From Microbacterium proteolyticum (GTDB taxonomy: Bacteria; Actinomycetota; Actinomycetes; Actinomycetales; Microbacteriaceae), in NCBI RefSeq assembly GCF_029639405.1, contig NZ_CP121274.1, positions 1,922,001-1,986,000 of the forward strand: a DNA stretch of 64,000 bases. Reading direction: 5' to 3'. Made by a program: the position numbers and the translations under genes. The notes beneath the pieces were generated by a model. That model did no database searches and was not told where the DNA came from. It worked only from the letters and a program-made list of their open reading frames with translations. How positions within the stretch are numbered: position 1 is the stretch's first letter; each line of letters begins with the position of its first letter. Shown here piece by piece: positions 9,126 through 18,004 of this stretch.

Positions 9126-10996
9126 CGTCCACGAGGGCGGGGCGAAAAGCCCCGCCCCGTCCCGCGCCGCGGCCGGCCCCTCTTCTGAGTGGGTCGGACG
9201 CGGCGCGCGGCCGTCTGGCCGCGGCGGCGCTGATCCTGCTCTGGACCGCGCCGATCCTCGTGCTTCCCGGCGTCTACCACCGCTGGGGCTGGCCGACGCT
9301 CCTCGCCGCCGTCGTCGCCGGGGGGTGCGCGGTCTGGGTCCGACCGGCCGGGAGACTGCCGGGCTGGTGGTCGGTGGCGGCCGCCGTCGTCGCGGCCACA
9401 CTGGCGGTGCGGGCGCTGTTCGGCGATGCGCCTCTGGCGCAGCTGCTGGGGCGCGCGCCGCGATACGAGGGGTTCGTCGAGGCGGCGGTCCTCGTCGCGG
9501 CGGTGTGGGCGGGAGCCCGTCTCCTCGGGCCACGTGCGCCGGTGGCCTCTCACCTCGTGACCGTGCGCACCCTGGCGACCGCTTCCTGCCTGCTGGCCGG
9601 AGTCGCCGTCCTGGAGACGATCGGCTGGCGTCCGATCGAGACCGACCTCGAGCGGCCGGGTTCCGTCGCCGGGAATGCCACCGACCAGGGCATCCTCGGG
9701 CTGATCTTCGCCGCGTGGCTTCTTCACAACGCCCTCGGGGTGTGGTTGCGGACGCGTCGAACGTCGTGGTGGGCGGTCGTGGGCGGCGCCGCCGGCGTCG
9801 TCGCGGTGGTGACCTCCGCCTCCCGCGCTGCACTCCTGGGTCTCGCGGTGGTGGTGATCGTGATCGCCGTGCGAAGCGTGTGGAGCGCGCCCCGCCGGGC
9901 CGTGGCGCTCGGGTGGGTGACGGTCGGCGTCGCCGCGGTGGCTGGGCTCGTCGTCGCGCTTCCCTTCACACGGGAACGCGTGTTCGGGGTCGACGGCTTC
10001 GCTCGCAAGACCGTCGGAGACCGGCTCGTGATCTGGCGAGACGCCCTCGAACTGGTGCAGGCGCATCCGTGGACGGGGGTGGGCATGAACGGCTACATGG
10101 ATGCCATCCCCGCCCACTTCGACGACACCTGGTATTCGACGGTCACGCCGGATCATGTGCTGGACTCCCCGCACAACCTCCTGCTGCAGTCCGGAGTGGT
10201 CGCGGGGGTACCGGGGATGGCGCTCGTGCTGCTCGTCGGCATCGCCGTCTCCATCGCGGGGGTGCGCGCCCTGCGCGCAGCCGAGGGGCCTCGCCGGGAC
10301 GCGGTGCTGGGGGCGCTGACCGTCCTCGCCGGCGCGGGGATCGCGCTGTTGATGAGCCCCACGTCGCCCAAGACCCTTCTCCCGCTTGCGGTCGTCGCGG
10401 GCGTCGTCCTCGCGCGCGAGCCGTGGTCGCGCTCATTGCGGGGCCTCCGAGTGCTCGGGACGGCCGCCGTGGCGACGTGGCTCGTCGCCCTGACGCTGTG
10501 GACCGCGGCCGACGGGTTCCTCCTCACCGGGGTCTCCTCGGCGATGAGGGGCGATACCGTTGCGGCCGACGCGGCCTTCGGCGCTGCCGCGGCACTTCGA
10601 TCGTGGGATGCCGACATCCCTCTGACGGCCGCGCAGATCACCGGCGGGGCGCTGCAGCAGGGGATGGCGGGTGCCGGCGACAGCGCGAGCCGGTGGAGCG
10701 CGGAGGCGGCCGCACGGCTGCCGCGTTCGGCCGCTGCTCGCGAGGCTGCGGGCATGGTCGCACTGCAGCGGGGCGAACTGCTCGTCGCTCGAGAACACCT
10801 GCACGAGGCGCGGGTGCTGTCGCCCGCGAACCCGCGGATCTGGCACGAGTCCGGACTGGCGGAACTGGCGGCCGGCGATGCCTCGGCGGCGCGGGATGCG
10901 TTCGAGCGGGTGCTGGAGCTGCAGCCGGATCGCACGGAGTCGCGCGCGGCCCTGGCCGAGGCGTGCCGTCAGCTCGGCACGGCCGACTGCGGCTGA
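9122..10996 (+). CDS. O-antigen-ligase-like membrane protein with C-terminal TPR region
   Basis: 624 aa. About 11-12 membrane segments fill residues 30-460, with the Wzy/WaaL-like extracytoplasmic loop (residues about 285-350: GDRLVIWRDALELVQAHPWTGVGMNGY...DSPHNLLLQ). Such proteins polymerise or transfer glycans at the membrane surface. The last 120 residues read as two or three TPR-type helical repeats (GELLVAREHLHEARVLSPANPRIWHESGLAELAAGD). GTG 9122 overlaps the stop of the surface-protein gene, so translation is probably coupled. One plausible role is a glycosyl- or oligosaccharyl-transferase serving that partner; this is inferred from context only. Confidence 0.75.
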   Translation: MTSTRAGRKAPPRPAPRPAPLLSGSDAARGRLAAAALILLWTAPILVLPGVYHRWGWPTLLAAVVAGGCAVWVRPAGRLPGWWSVAAAVVAATLAVRALFGDAPLAQLLGRAPRYEGFVEAAVLVAAVWAGARLLGPRAPVASHLVTVRTLATASCLLAGVAVLETIGWRPIETDLERPGSVAGNATDQGILGLIFAAWLLHNALGVWLRTRRTSWWAVVGGAAGVVAVVTSASRAALLGLAVVVIVIAVRSVWSAPRRAVALGWVTVGVAAVAGLVVALPFTRERVFGVDGFARKTVGDRLVIWRDALELVQAHPWTGVGMNGYMDAIPAHFDDTWYSTVTPDHVLDSPHNLLLQSGVVAGVPGMALVLLVGIAVSIAGVRALRAAEGPRRDAVLGALTVLAGAGIALLMSPTSPKTLLPLAVVAGVVLAREPWSRSLRGLRVLGTAAVATWLVALTLWTAADGFLLTGVSSAMRGDTVAADAAFGAAAALRSWDADIPLTAAQITGGALQQGMAGAGDSASRWSAEAAARLPRSAAAREAAGMVALQRGELLVAREHLHEARVLSPANPRIWHESGLAELAAGDASAARDAFERVLELQPDRTESRAALAEACRQLGTADCG

Positions 10997-11014
10997 TCCG
11001 GCCCCGGATCACCA

Positions 11015-11078
11015 GCGTGAGTCGCCAGGATGTGTCGCTTCCGCGCCGTTCGAAGCGACACATCCTGGCGACTCACGC
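11015..11078. repeat. Intergenic palindrome, family A copy 1
   Basis: Perfect 26-bp arms (11015-11040 and 11053-11078) around a 12-nt loop. Each arm carries the GTCGC core twice (AGTCGCC and TGTCGCT). It lies between the O-antigen-ligase-like gene and the LigD polymerase gene. Two diverged copies are at 54567 and 59471. Confidence 0.9.
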
Positions 11079-11127
11079 GATCGGCAACGGGGCAGACACG
11101 ACGCGCGCGGGCCGTTAGCGTCGGGGC

Positions 11128-12153
11128 ATGGCATCCCCGCGCATCACGCTCACCGTGCCCGGCCCCGACGGCGACCGCGAGATCGGGGTGTCCAACCCCG
11201 ACCGCGTGCTGTGGCCGGAGGAGGGGATCACCAAGCGCGAGCTTGCGGAGTACTTCATCGCCGTCGCCGAGCCGTTCCTGGCCGCGAACGGCGACCGTCC
11301 GGTGTCGCTGGAGCGGTTCCCGGACGGCGTCGGCGGCGAGAGCTTCTTCTCGAAGAATCCGCCGAAGGGGGCCCCGTCGTTCGTCGAGGCCGTGACCGTG
11401 ACGTACAACAGCGGACGGCGGCATCCGCAACTCGTCCTCACCGAGATCGGGACGGCGGTGTGGGCCGCGCAGATGAACACGATCGTGTTCCACCCGTGGG
11501 CGTCGCTCGCGAGCGACCCCGACCACCCCGTGGAGCTCCGCATCGATCTCGACCCCCAACCCGGCACAGGGTTCGCCGAAGCGGTCGTCGCCGCGCACGA
11601 GCTGCGGACCGTGCTGCGCGAGGCCGGACTCGAGGCGTGGGCGAAGACGAGCGGCAACCGCGGCCTGCACGTGTTCTGCCCCATCGAGCCGACGCACGAG
11701 TTCCTCGACGTGCGGCACGCCGTCATCGCCGCGGCTCGCGAGTTGGAGCGACGGATGCCGGATGCCGTCACCACGAACTGGTGGAAGGAGGAGCGCGGCG
11801 AGCGGATCTTCGTCGACTTCAACCAGGCCAACCGCGACCGGACGATGGCGGGGGCCTATTCGCCGCGAGCGCTCCCCACCGCGACGGTGTCGACGCCGGT
11901 GACCTGGGACGAACTGGATGCCGTCGACCCCGGGGCCTTCACGGTCCGCTCGGTGCCGGAGCGGCTGGCATCCATCGGCGATCCGTGGAAGGACTTCGGC
12001 ACCGCGCCCGGCCGCATCGACACGTTGCTCGAATGGTGGCAGCGCGATCTCGACGCCGGGCTCGGCGAGCTGCCGTTCCCGCCGGAGTTCCCGAAGATGC
12101 CGGGGGAGCCGCCGCGCGTGCAGCCCTCGCGGGCGAAAGCTCCCGCGGAGTAG
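11128..12153 (+). CDS. LigD-type NHEJ polymerase/primase
   Basis: 341 aa, a stand-alone polymerase domain of the LigD family (archaeo-eukaryotic primase superfamily). This family fills gaps and adds ribonucleotides at double-strand breaks together with Ku and an ATP-dependent ligase. The catalytic acidic pair D140-x-D142 (RIDLDP), the SGNRGLH motif at 175-181 and the third aspartate D230 in RIFVDFNQ are all present. There is no ligase or phosphoesterase domain. A -10 like TAGCGT sits 7 nt before ATG 11128. The separate ATP-dependent ligase gene converges on it from 13369. Ku is not in this window. Confidence 0.9.
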   Translation: MASPRITLTVPGPDGDREIGVSNPDRVLWPEEGITKRELAEYFIAVAEPFLAANGDRPVSLERFPDGVGGESFFSKNPPKGAPSFVEAVTVTYNSGRRHPQLVLTEIGTAVWAAQMNTIVFHPWASLASDPDHPVELRIDLDPQPGTGFAEAVVAAHELRTVLREAGLEAWAKTSGNRGLHVFCPIEPTHEFLDVRHAVIAAARELERRMPDAVTTNWWKEERGERIFVDFNQANRDRTMAGAYSPRALPTATVSTPVTWDELDAVDPGAFTVRSVPERLASIGDPWKDFGTAPGRIDTLLEWWQRDLDAGLGELPFPPEFPKMPGEPPRVQPSRAKAPAE

Positions 12154-12210
12154 GGCGCAGCGCTGCCGGGTCGGAGCGCCGCGGTGCGGCGTGGGCGGCG
12201 GGGCGTGCCG

Positions 12211-12282
12211 AGAACAGGGGATGTCGCGGCCACAGGCTGATCGTGGCGGAATCGGGCCTGTTCTGGGTGCGGCGCCTGTTCT
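12211..12282. repeat. Intergenic four-word element, family E
   Basis: Two direct words (AGAACAGG 12211-12218, CCACAGG 12230-12236) are followed by two inverted ones (CCTGTTC 12257-12263, CCTGTTCT 12275-12282). It lies between the convergent polymerase and ligase genes. It could fold as a bipartite hairpin and might also act as a bidirectional terminator. Confidence 0.6.
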
Positions 12283-12325
12283 GGATGCGCCCGGCAGGCG
12301 CGGTGGCTCCGGGAACCGCTGGCCG

Positions 12326-13369
12326 TCAGTCCAGGACGTCGCCCAGGTCGTAGGCGCCGACGGTCTCGAGCTGCTCGAATGTGCACGATGTCGCGTCGCG
12401 GTCGGGACGCCAGCGCTCGAACTGGACGGTGTGGCGGAAGCGCATGCCCTCGAGCTGGTCGTAGCGCACCTCGAGCACGCGCTCCGGGCGCAGCCGGACG
12501 AATGACACGTCCTTGGATGCCGAGAACCGCGAGCGGTCGGTCTCGCCCACGACCGCTTCTCCCTCGGCATCCCGCTCGACGAGGGGCGCGAGTTCGTCGA
12601 TGAGTTCGAGGCGGCGCTTGTCGGTCCACGCGGAGACGCCGCCCACCCCGTGCAGTCGGCCCGTCTCGTCATGAAGGCCGACGAGCAGCGACCCGACGCC
12701 CTGACCCGACTTGTGGATGCGGTATCCGAGCGCGACGACGTCGGCCGTGCGGGCGTGCTTGATCTTGAACATCGTGCGCTTGTTCGGCGCGTACGGCTGC
12801 GCGAGCGGCTTCGCGACGACCCCGTCGAGTCCGGCGCCCTCGAACTCGGCGAGCCAGCGGCGCGCGAGGTCGGGATCGTCGGTGGTGCGGGTGACGTGCA
12901 CCGGGTGCGGCACCGACCCGAGGAGGTCGACGAGCTGCGCCCGGCGTTCGGCGAACGGCGCGTCCTGCAGGTCGCGGTCGCCGCGGGCGAGCAGGTCGAA
13001 CGCGATGAACATGGCCGGGGTCTCCTCGGACAGGAGCTTCACGCGTGAGGCGGCGGGATGGATCCGCTGCGACAGCGCCTCCCAGTCGAGGCGCTGTGCG
13101 CCGGACTCGCCGCGGGCCACGACGACCTCGCCGTCGAGGAGGCACGGCTCGGGCAGCAGTCGAGCGAACGCCTCGACGAGTTCGGGGAAGTAGCGGGTGA
13201 GGGGCTTCGCGCCGCGGCTGCCGATCTCGACGTCGGTGCCGTCCCACGACACGAGCGCGCGGAATCCGTCCCATTTCGGCTCGTACGACAGCCCGCCCGC
13301 GACCTTGCCCGGTTCAGGCACGGCGGGCACGGCCTTCGCGAGCATCGGCGCGGGGATGTCGTACGGCAT
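12326..13369 (-). CDS. ATP-dependent DNA ligase (LigC type)
   Basis: 347 aa. The adenylation lysine is in K32-WDGFR (motif I). Further nucleotidyltransferase motifs follow: LLDGEVVV (motif III), the FIAFDLL block, GLDGVVAKP (motif IV) and MFKIKHAR (motif V), then an OB-fold domain. Length and layout match the small LigC/LigD-ligase proteins of actinobacteria, which seal nicks and breaks as a back-up to NAD-dependent LigA. It is convergent with the LigD-type polymerase gene, consistent with an NHEJ or base-excision back-up pair. ATG 13369 lies 3 nt beyond the 3' end of the transporter gene upstream, so the two minus-strand genes are nearly contiguous. Confidence 0.9.
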   Translation of the reverse strand: MPYDIPAPMLAKAVPAVPEPGKVAGGLSYEPKWDGFRALVSWDGTDVEIGSRGAKPLTRYFPELVEAFARLLPEPCLLDGEVVVARGESGAQRLDWEALSQRIHPAASRVKLLSEETPAMFIAFDLLARGDRDLQDAPFAERRAQLVDLLGSVPHPVHVTRTTDDPDLARRWLAEFEGAGLDGVVAKPLAQPYAPNKRTMFKIKHARTADVVALGYRIHKSGQGVGSLLVGLHDETGRLHGVGGVSAWTDKRRLELIDELAPLVERDAEGEAVVGETDRSRFSASKDVSFVRLRPERVLEVRYDQLEGMRFRHTVQFERWRPDRDATSCTFEQLETVGAYDLGDVLD

Positions 13370-13372
13370 GGG

Positions 13373-14551
13373 TCAGCCTTCGCTCTCGTTCCCGGCGAGG
13401 GGCACCGGGTTCCGGCGCTTCTTGCGTCGGGCCCACTCGGCCGGCTGATCGGGACCGTTCCAGACGGTGATGATGCCCCACGCCACGGCGGTGAGCGGGA
13501 CGGCGAGCAGAGTGCCGAGGATGCCGCCGATCGCCGTTCCGCCGGCGAGGACGACCAGGACGACGAACGAGTGCAGCTTCATGGAGCGGCCCATCAGGAC
13601 GGGCTGCAGGAAGTTGCCCTCGAGCTGGTTCACGAGAACGACGATGCCGACGACGATCAGGGCGACGACCCACCCGTTGGTCACGAGGGCGACGAGGGCT
13701 GCGAGGATGCCGGCGGTCACCGCCCCGACGATGGGGATGAAGGCGAGGAGGAAGACGAGCACCGCGAGCGGCAGGGCGAGCGGCACCTGAAGGATCAGGA
13801 GGCCGATGCCGATGCCCACGGCGTCCACCGCGGCGACCGACGCCGTTCCACGGATGTACGACCCGAGCACCGTGACCGTCTTGTCGCCGATGCGGCGGGC
13901 GCGGTCGTAGTCGCTGCCGTGGAACGGGCGCAGGACGAATTCCCACATGCGCGGGCCGTCCTTGAGGAAGAAGAACAGGATGACGACCATGAGCACGAAC
14001 CCGGTCACGAACGAGGCGACCGCGCTGACGCCCGCGAGCGCACCGTTGCCGAACTGCGCGCTCGTCACGAAGTCGCCGATGGCGCTGACGGCCTGGTTGA
14101 CCTGGTCCTGCGAGATCGCGAACGGGAGCGTGTGATACCAGTCCTGCGCCTGCTGGAAGCCGGCGACGGCCTGCGAGCTGAGCGTGTCCCACTGGTCGAT
14201 GACGGCGCTGACGACGAGCCAGCCGAGGACACCCAGGACGACGACCACCGCGAGCAGAGTGAGGAGGGTGGCGAGCACCGCCGGGACGCCCTTGCGGCGC
14301 ATCCACATGGTCACGGGACCGAACGCCGACGCGAAGATCAGCGCGAGGATCAGCGGGATGATCACGAGCGTGAGCTGCTGGATGCCCCAGATGAGACCGG
14401 CGACCAGGATCGCCACGACGATGATCTGCACGGCGCGGATGGCGAGGCGACCGAAACCGTCGGCCCAGAGGCTGCGAGGTGGCGCCTGCACCGTCTGAGC
14501 GACGGTGGTCGCGACGTCACGAGCGGCGGGGTGGCGAGAGAACAGGCCCAT
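13373..14551 (-). CDS. AI-2E-family transporter
   Basis: 392 aa, about 8 membrane segments arranged as in the AI-2E/PerM (TqsA-like) exporter family: a long N-terminal hairpin pair, a soluble middle stretch (DWYHTLPFAISQDQVNQAVSAI) and a conserved C-terminal block (GAVTAGILAALVALVTNGW...NQLEGNFLQP). The NQLE(x)nFLQP motif is typical of the family. Substrate unknown; members export AI-2 or are Na+/H+ antiporters. ATG 14551 is chosen because a TACCTT hexamer lies just upstream and because the upstream in-frame sequence is not family-like. It ends 3 nt before the start of the ligase gene and may be co-transcribed with it. Confidence 0.85.
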   Translation of the reverse strand: MGLFSRHPAARDVATTVAQTVQAPPRSLWADGFGRLAIRAVQIIVVAILVAGLIWGIQQLTLVIIPLILALIFASAFGPVTMWMRRKGVPAVLATLLTLLAVVVVLGVLGWLVVSAVIDQWDTLSSQAVAGFQQAQDWYHTLPFAISQDQVNQAVSAIGDFVTSAQFGNGALAGVSAVASFVTGFVLMVVILFFFLKDGPRMWEFVLRPFHGSDYDRARRIGDKTVTVLGSYIRGTASVAAVDAVGIGIGLLILQVPLALPLAVLVFLLAFIPIVGAVTAGILAALVALVTNGWVVALIVVGIVVLVNQLEGNFLQPVLMGRSMKLHSFVVLVVLAGGTAIGGILGTLLAVPLTAVAWGIITVWNGPDQPAEWARRKKRRNPVPLAGNESEG

Positions 14552-14641
14552 GCTCAGAAGGTAGCGAACGCCCCCGACATGGCCACGCCGCTTGCGCGCG
14601 ACCCCGGCGCGGATTAGGCGCCGGGGTCGTGGCATCCGGGG

Positions 14642-15883
14642 TCAGGCGAAAGCGCTCATCCCGGTGATGTCGCGGCCGAGGAGGAGTGCCTGCACGCTCT
14701 CGGTGCCCTCGTACGTGTGGATCGCCTCGATGTCGGCCATGTGCTGCATGACGCCGTTCTCGAGCAGGATGCCGTTGCCGCCGAGCAGGTCGCGTGCGAT
14801 CGCCGCCACCCGACGCGCGGCGCGGGTGTTGTGGTACTTCGCGAGCGACGCCTGCGTGGGGCGGAGTCCGCCGGAGGTCTCGAGGTCGGCGAGGCGGCGG
14901 CAGAACAGCTGCATCGCGGTGAGCTCGTCGAGCATCTGCGCGAGGCGTTCCTGCACCATCTGGAACTTCGCGAGGGGCTTGCCGAACTGCATGCGCTCGG
15001 TGGCATATGTCCGCGCGGCCTCGTAGCAGGCGGTCGCGTGGCCCAGCGCCGACCATGCGACGCCCGAGCGCGTGGCGTACAGCACCGCCGACGCGTCTTT
15101 GAAGGTGTGGGTGCCCGGCAGCACGGCATCCGCGGGGAGACGGACGTCGTCGAGCGCGATGTGGGCCTGATGGATGCCGCGCAGCGACACCTTGCCCGTG
15201 ATAACGGTGCCCGTGTAGCCCGGGGTGTCCTGCTCGACGAGGAAGCAGCGGACCTTGCCGTGGTCGTCGTCGCCCTCGGCATCCATGCGCGCCCACACGA
15301 ACGTGATGCCGCCGGACGCGCCGTTGCCGATCCACTTCTTTTTGCCCGACAGCGACCAGCCGTCGTCGGTGCGGGTCGCGGTGGTCTCGAGCGAGACCGA
15401 GTCGGAGCCGTGATCGGGCTCGGTCAGCGCGAACGCGCCGAGCACCGTGCCGTCGGCGAGCGGCTTCAGCCAGCGCGCCTGCTGCTCGGGGGAGCCGAAC
15501 ATCGCCAGCGTCCGCAGCGCGAGTCCGCCCTGCACCGCGAGGGCCGTGGCGAGCGAGCCATCACCTCGTGAGACCTCCATGTTCACCAGGCCGGCGGCGA
15601 GGGGAGAGGATGCCGGGAGGTCGGGGTGCTCGATGCCGTCGGTGAACAGCTCCAGCTCACCCATGCGTCGGAGCAGCTCGATCGGGTAGGTCGCGGCATC
15701 CCACTCGGCCTGCATACGGGTGCCGACCTCGTCGATGAACGTCTTCGCGCGGTCCCACGCGTCGCGGTCGGCGTCGGGGATGTCGGCGAACACCGCGTAG
15801 TAGTCGGTGTCGCGGCGACCGAGGAGGTCGTACGAGGCGATGCGCTCGCCGGGGAGCGTGCGGGGCTGGGCGTCGGTGCTCAT
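14642..15883 (-). CDS. Acyl-CoA dehydrogenase, glutaryl-CoA-dehydrogenase-like
   Basis: 413 aa flavoprotein with the full ACAD fold: N-terminal helical domain, middle beta domain (GAFALTEPDHGSDS, GKKKWIGNG), and C-terminal FAD/CoA helical domain (ATERMQFGKPLAKFQMVQERLA, LLGGNG). The catalytic glutamate appears in TYEGTESVQALLLG near residue 391, the position and context used by glutaryl-CoA dehydrogenases. True substrate identity cannot be fixed by eye; a short-chain or branched acyl-CoA is possible. ATG 15883 fits the family N-terminus. A TetR gene lies upstream on the same strand with a family B palindrome between them, which suggests local control by that regulator. Confidence 0.88.
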   Translation of the reverse strand: MSTDAQPRTLPGERIASYDLLGRRDTDYYAVFADIPDADRDAWDRAKTFIDEVGTRMQAEWDAATYPIELLRRMGELELFTDGIEHPDLPASSPLAAGLVNMEVSRGDGSLATALAVQGGLALRTLAMFGSPEQQARWLKPLADGTVLGAFALTEPDHGSDSVSLETTATRTDDGWSLSGKKKWIGNGASGGITFVWARMDAEGDDDHGKVRCFLVEQDTPGYTGTVITGKVSLRGIHQAHIALDDVRLPADAVLPGTHTFKDASAVLYATRSGVAWSALGHATACYEAARTYATERMQFGKPLAKFQMVQERLAQMLDELTAMQLFCRRLADLETSGGLRPTQASLAKYHNTRAARRVAAIARDLLGGNGILLENGVMQHMADIEAIHTYEGTESVQALLLGRDITGMSAFA

Positions 15884-15934
15884 GTACTCAGTATCGCGCA
15901 TGGTGGTACTGGGTGTCATGTGGGGTTCTACAAG

Positions 15935-15994
15935 TCGAGTGTCCAAGACACGCCGTATGGCGTTGGTGCGCAACGGCGTGTCTTGGACACTCGA
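15935..15994. repeat. Intergenic palindrome, family B copy 1
   Basis: Perfect 22-bp arms (15935-15956 and 15973-15994) around 16 nt. Each arm contains a short GTGTC...GACAC palindrome, so the word GTGTC occurs four times with alternating orientation. It lies between the TetR gene and the acyl-CoA dehydrogenase start. Other copies are at 51518 and 52476. Confidence 0.9.
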
Positions 15995-16010
15995 CCGAAG
16001 GCAGAACGCC

Positions 16011-16679
16011 CTAGTGCGGGAGGCTCGCGCGCAGGCGGCGTGTGACCTCGGCGGCGGGCATGCGGCGAGGGAACGCCGCGACGATGAGGTCGTCGCCCGC
16101 GGCGACGTCGCCGTCGGGGTGGACACCGTACCGGCGGAGCACGTCGTCCAGGGCGCGGCGGAGAGTGGATGCCGGCACCCGCGCGCCGCGCATGAGCCGG
16201 CGCAGCACGTGGTTGTGCACGGCGGTGACCAGGGCGGCGAAGCCGACGGCATCCAGGGGGTCGAGTCCGGGAAGTGCTTCGCGGAGGTACTCGTCGAAGA
16301 GTCGCTCGTAGCGGAACACCGTCACGATCTCGCGATCGCGCAGCACCGGGACCTCGCGCACGATCGCGTAGCGGCGGCGGGCGAGCTCGGGGTCGGCGGC
16401 GAAGTGGCGGAACACGCGCATCGACGCGTCGCACACGGCAGCCCACGGGTCAGGATGCGGCTGCGAGAGGAAAGTACGGGTCTCGGTGAGAAGCACCTCG
16501 TGGTCGGCGAACACGACGTCTTCCTTGCCGCCGAACTGCCGGAAGAAGGTCGACCGCGACACTCCCGCGGCCTGCGCGATCTGCTCGACCGAGGTCTGGT
16601 CGTAGCCGCGCTCGGCGAAGAGCGCGATCGCGGCGGCGACCACGGCGGTGCGGCCGGGAGGGGCGGGGACGTCGGTCAT
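16011..16679 (-). CDS. TetR-family transcriptional regulator
   Basis: 222 aa. Residues 10-57 form a canonical TetR DNA-binding domain (AIALFAERGYDQTSVEQIAQAAGVSRSTFFRQFGGKEDVVFADHE), with the recognition helix in GVSRSTFFRQF. The remaining helical region is the ligand and dimerisation domain; residues MTAVHNHVLRRLMRG are reminiscent of AcrR/TetR C-terminal helices. ATG 16679 gives a normal-length N-terminus. It is co-directional with the acyl-CoA dehydrogenase gene 127 nt downstream, so it probably regulates that gene and itself. Ligand unknown; an acyl-CoA is a reasonable guess from context only. Confidence 0.88.
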   Translation of the reverse strand: MTDVPAPPGRTAVVAAAIALFAERGYDQTSVEQIAQAAGVSRSTFFRQFGGKEDVVFADHEVLLTETRTFLSQPHPDPWAAVCDASMRVFRHFAADPELARRRYAIVREVPVLRDREIVTVFRYERLFDEYLREALPGLDPLDAVGFAALVTAVHNHVLRRLMRGARVPASTLRRALDDVLRRYGVHPDGDVAAGDDLIVAAFPRRMPAAEVTRRLRASLPH

Positions 16680-16989
16680 GACGGGAAGCCTACGGCGGTG
16701 GCGGGGTGCGGGGTGGACTGAGCGTGCCGGGCTGCGGAAGGTACTCGCGACGTCCGATCGGAACGGTGCCTCAGTCCGGCCGCAGCCGCATAGGTACGGA
16801 GCCCGGAATACCTGGCCGGTTGTGTCCGACTGTTGTCGGCCGCGGATGAGCGAAACTCCTGAGGATCCGACGTTCGGATGCGGGGGCGGCGCCACCGGAC
16901 GGGTTTCGATCAGAAGCTCAGGAGTTCGGCCCGGGTCGTCCTGGTGAACGGCGTTCTCGACAGGTCGAGTAGCTGTGAGGTGAAGCAGC
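16680..16989. other. Gene-free stretch with a 10-bp inverted repeat
   Basis: No convincing coding sequence. The only structure noted is AACTCCTGAG (16854-16863) with its exact inverse CTCAGGAGTT (16917-16926), 53 nt apart, enclosing a smaller ATCCGA/TCGGAT pair. The stretch separates the TetR gene from the decayed narK gene and probably holds the TetR promoter. Confidence 0.4.
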
Positions 16990-18004
16990 CGTGATGGTGC
17001 CGGATGACGGTCAGGATGGCGAGCCCCATCGCCGTGAACGCGCCGATCGTGATGCGGGTGCCGCCGAAACGGTCGGCGAGCTTGTCGCCGTAGGGGCGGG
17101 CGAGCGATCCGGCGAGGGCGCCGAGGAATGCGAGGTCACCGTGGCCGTGCCGACGGTGAAGCCCGTGAAGTCGGGGAACGTTTCGGCCAGCAGCTTCGGG
17201 AAGACACCCGCGAAGCCGATGACGAGCCGAAGGTGCCGATGTGGAGGACGGCGAGGATCCACAGGTGTGGCTCTTTCAGAGCGGCGAGGGATGCCGCGAT
17301 GTCGGCCCTCGCGGCCCAGAAGTTGTCCATGCGGAAGTACGCGCCCGCCATGGCGACGAGGATCAGCGGCACCCAGATGAGGCCTGCGAGCGGCAAGTTC
17401 AGGGTCGCGGCGGCGCCGACCGTGATGGCGATCGGGACGAGGAACTGCGCGACCGAGGCGCCGAGGTTGCCGCCGGCGGCGTTGAGTCCGAGGGCGTAAC
17501 CCTTTTGCGCGGCGGGGTAGAAGAGCGTGATGTTCGCCATCGAGCTCGCGACCTAGGCGCCGCCGAAGTCGGAGAGATTGGCGATCAGGAGGAGTCCGCC
17601 GAAGGTCCAGTTACAGCCGCCGAAGCGCGGAACCATGAACGTGTAGGGGATCCGCAGCGTCGCCCCGACGAGGCTCGGCATGGAGATGAGCCAGAAGATC
17701 TCGCCCGCCGACAGCTGAAAGCCGGCCGCGGGCAGCGACACGACCACGACCGACCGACCACAGCTGCCAAACGACGAACCCGTGGAACTCGGCGAAGACC
17801 GACCACCGCAGGTTGCGGGCGGCGATGGCCTTGCCCTCTTCGGCCCACTGTTGGGCGTTCTCGGGGTTCCAGTTGTCGATCCAGCGGCCGGGGCGGTGGC
17901 GGAGTTCTGCGGACGCTGCTCCGGTTCAGACCGCGGGAGTTGCGGCGTTGGTCGTTGAGGCCGGGCGGCGTGGCGGTTTCGGGGCGCGGTTCTGCGCCGG
18001 TCAC
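16990..18004 (-). pseudogene. narK: Decayed NarK-type nitrate/nitrite transporter
   Basis: Translations in shifting frames give consecutive pieces of a NarK-family MFS transporter: IDNWNPENAQQWAEEGKAI, RNLRWSVFAEFHGFVVWQLW, LPAAGFQLSAGEIFWLISMPSLVGATLRIPYTFMVPRFGG, ITLFYPAAQKGYALGLNAAGGNLG, FAGVFPKLLAETFPDF and ARPYGDKLADRFGGTRITIGAF. At least four frameshifts (near 17895, 17755, 17220 and 17145) and an in-frame stop at 17553-17555 break it, and it ends near 16990 without the C-terminal half. A GTG at 18004 with GGAGG upstream is the likely original start. Such multiple lesions cannot be one sequencing error. It borders the lower-GC defence island. Confidence 0.85.

Noticed and set aside
6975-9833. 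950-residue minus-strand open frame
   Set aside because: Shadow of the surface protein and O-antigen-ligase-like genes; composition is that of an antisense frame in GC-rich DNA.
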